In this document: in pieces, positions 5,675 to 6,191 of the stretch
How positions within the stretch are numbered: the first letter of the stretch is position 1
How the letters are laid out: each line of letters starts with the position of its first letter
DNA from: Planctomycetaceae bacterium
Lineage (GTDB): Bacteria; Planctomycetota; Planctomycetia; Pirellulales; Thermoguttaceae
Direction: 5' to 3'
DNA: 6,191 nucleotides
NCBI GenBank assembly: GCA_031274385.1
Contig: JAISQH010000284.1
Location: forward strand, 1-6,191
The notes under the pieces: model-generated
What the model saw: the letters and a program-made list of their open reading frames with translations, nothing else
Databases searched by the model: none
What the model was told of the DNA's origin: nothing
Translations under genes and position numbers: made by a program

Positions 5675-5681
5675 CTCCTTT
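5675..5681 (-). promoter_or_regulatory. Strong Shine-Dalgarno for the 89-aa gene
   Basis: AAAGGAG on the minus strand stands six bases (ACAAAC) before ATG 5668, an optimal spacing. It fixes the start of the small gene. A TAATAT hexamer about 13 bases further upstream could be a -10 box, but no matching -35 is evident. Confidence 0.7.
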
Positions 5682-5747
5682 AAATAAATATTACATTGAA
5701 ATGGATTAAAAATTCACTCATCACTGTTTTTGTGTTTGTTTATCGTG

Positions 5748-6074
5748 TTATTTGTACTTCGTTTTTTCGTACACCGTTTTTCCGATGCGGTCAATGTGTT
5801 CCCTTAATAACACGTTTTTGATGGCATTATACGCCTGTATATCAAAGCGGTACGGCATCGGTAATTCTTCCATCTCCATTGTGATTTCCTCCGCTTGCAT
5901 CGGCAAGACATTTCCAAAAAGTGCCATATCGATATCGGAACGCGAAGTATGGGTTCCCTTTGCCCTTGAACCGAAAATGACAGCACGAAGAACAAACGGA
6001 TAGCCGGTCAAAACCACACGAATCATCTCTCGTTCATTGTTATTCAATCCGAACTCGTTCTCATTCTCATTCAT
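5748..6074 (-). CDS. Minimal nucleotidyltransferase (MNT domain), antitoxin-like partner of HEPN protein
   Basis: This 108-residue protein of the DNA polymerase beta-like superfamily transfers a nucleotide from NTP to a target; in studied MNT-HEPN pairs it AMPylates the HEPN partner. The GSx10DxD signature is intact: GSRAKG at 35-40 and Asp47/Asp49 in SDID, with a third acidic residue, Asp78, in PYRFDI. The length is typical for stand-alone MNTs. Two adjacent ATGs are possible. I prefer 6074 because AGGA (6084-6081) is then six bases away; 6077 would add one Met. An in-frame ATG at 6171-6173 is rejected because its extension overlaps the HEPN coding frame. The gene overlaps the upstream HEPN gene by 8 bases, implying translational coupling. 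Residues 2-7 are a NENENE repeat. Confidence 0.88.
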   Translation of the reverse strand: MNENENEFGLNNNEREMIRVVLTGYPFVLRAVIFGSRAKGTHTSRSDIDMALFGNVLPMQAEEITMEMEELPMPYRFDIQAYNAIKNVLLREHIDRIGKTVYEKTKYK

Positions 6075-6191
6075 CATTGATCCTATACAGAAAAAAATCG
6101 TACAAATTTTCCAACGCCGGTAAATACACAGGCGACAACTGACCCAACACCTCACGGAACCGCTCAAAATCATAACAATGCGAAAGCATGT
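6067..6191 (-). CDS. HEPN / nucleotidyltransferase substrate-binding protein, C-terminal part
   Basis: The gene runs off the right edge; only its last 40 or so codons are here. The visible protein reads MLSHCYDFERFREVLGQL and continues to LENLYDFFLYRINDE, then TGA. This resembles the C-terminus of the HI0074-type family (NTase substrate-binding, HEPN fold), which carries R-N-x-x-S-H-x-Y-D before a final helix. The codon before Met ends in AC, which fits the expected Asn, so the window edge probably falls inside the R-x4-H-x-Y motif; the Arg is outside. Together with the overlapping nucleotidyltransferase it forms a complete-looking MNT-HEPN cassette in HEPN-first order. Whether it is an RNase toxin or a nucleotide-binding partner cannot be judged from this fragment. 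Confidence 0.72.
   Translation of the reverse strand, partial: MLSHCYDFERFREVLGQLSPVYLPALENLYDFFLYRINDE

Noticed and set aside
5748..6173. Longer nucleotidyltransferase starting at ATG 6173
   Set aside because: The extra N-terminus is a cysteine-rich shadow of the HEPN frame. AGGA upstream of 6074 gives a normal start.

Overview
All convincing genes in this window lie on the minus strand, so transcription runs from right to left. The window appears to be a bacterial chromosomal segment of moderate GC. A housekeeping block is flanked by repeat-rich, low-GC intergenic DNA and by a small accessory block. I cannot name the organism. Compact M50 and HEAT-repeat genes set among hairpin repeats and 'CACAAAG/CACGAAG' intergenic motifs make me think of Planctomycetota or a neighbouring phylum, but this is a weak inference.

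Reading in transcription order, the right edge holds the 3' end of a HEPN-family gene (6067-6191). It overlaps a complete minimal nucleotidyltransferase gene (5748-6074), forming an HI0074/HI0073-like MNT-HEPN pair of toxin-antitoxin type. Next comes an unrecognised 89-residue protein with an excellent ribosome-binding site (5399-5668). Ten bases downstream lies what looks like a decayed small gene broken by two frame disruptions (4989-5389). A 430-base spacer full of dispersed repeats follows (4555-4988).

The housekeeping block starts with prfB (3453-4554), encoding release factor 2. It has the complete programmed +1 frameshift site CTTTGAC at in-frame codons 24-25, preceded by an AAGGA stimulator, so the protein is 366 residues read from two frames. 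Downstream are a 537-residue HEAT-like repeat protein (1752-3365) and, 39 bases later, a multi-pass site-2 protease (711-1712). The last residues of both proteins are encoded by sequence that looks foreign: a low-complexity intergenic repeat for the HEAT protein, and an IS4-type transposase remnant (about 656-766) for the protease.

The leftmost 650 bases carry no gene. They hold an inverted repeat made of 9-nt-spaced ACAGATT units, a long hairpin with T tracts on both sides, a mirror-symmetric array of six hairpins around a core (269-512), and about 7.7 copies of a 13-bp tandem repeat (527-626). Several of these repeats recur, partly inverted, in the spacer upstream of prfB.

No wholly new biochemical system is visible. 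The most unusual material is the repeat architecture, followed by the small accessory genes beside the MNT-HEPN pair.
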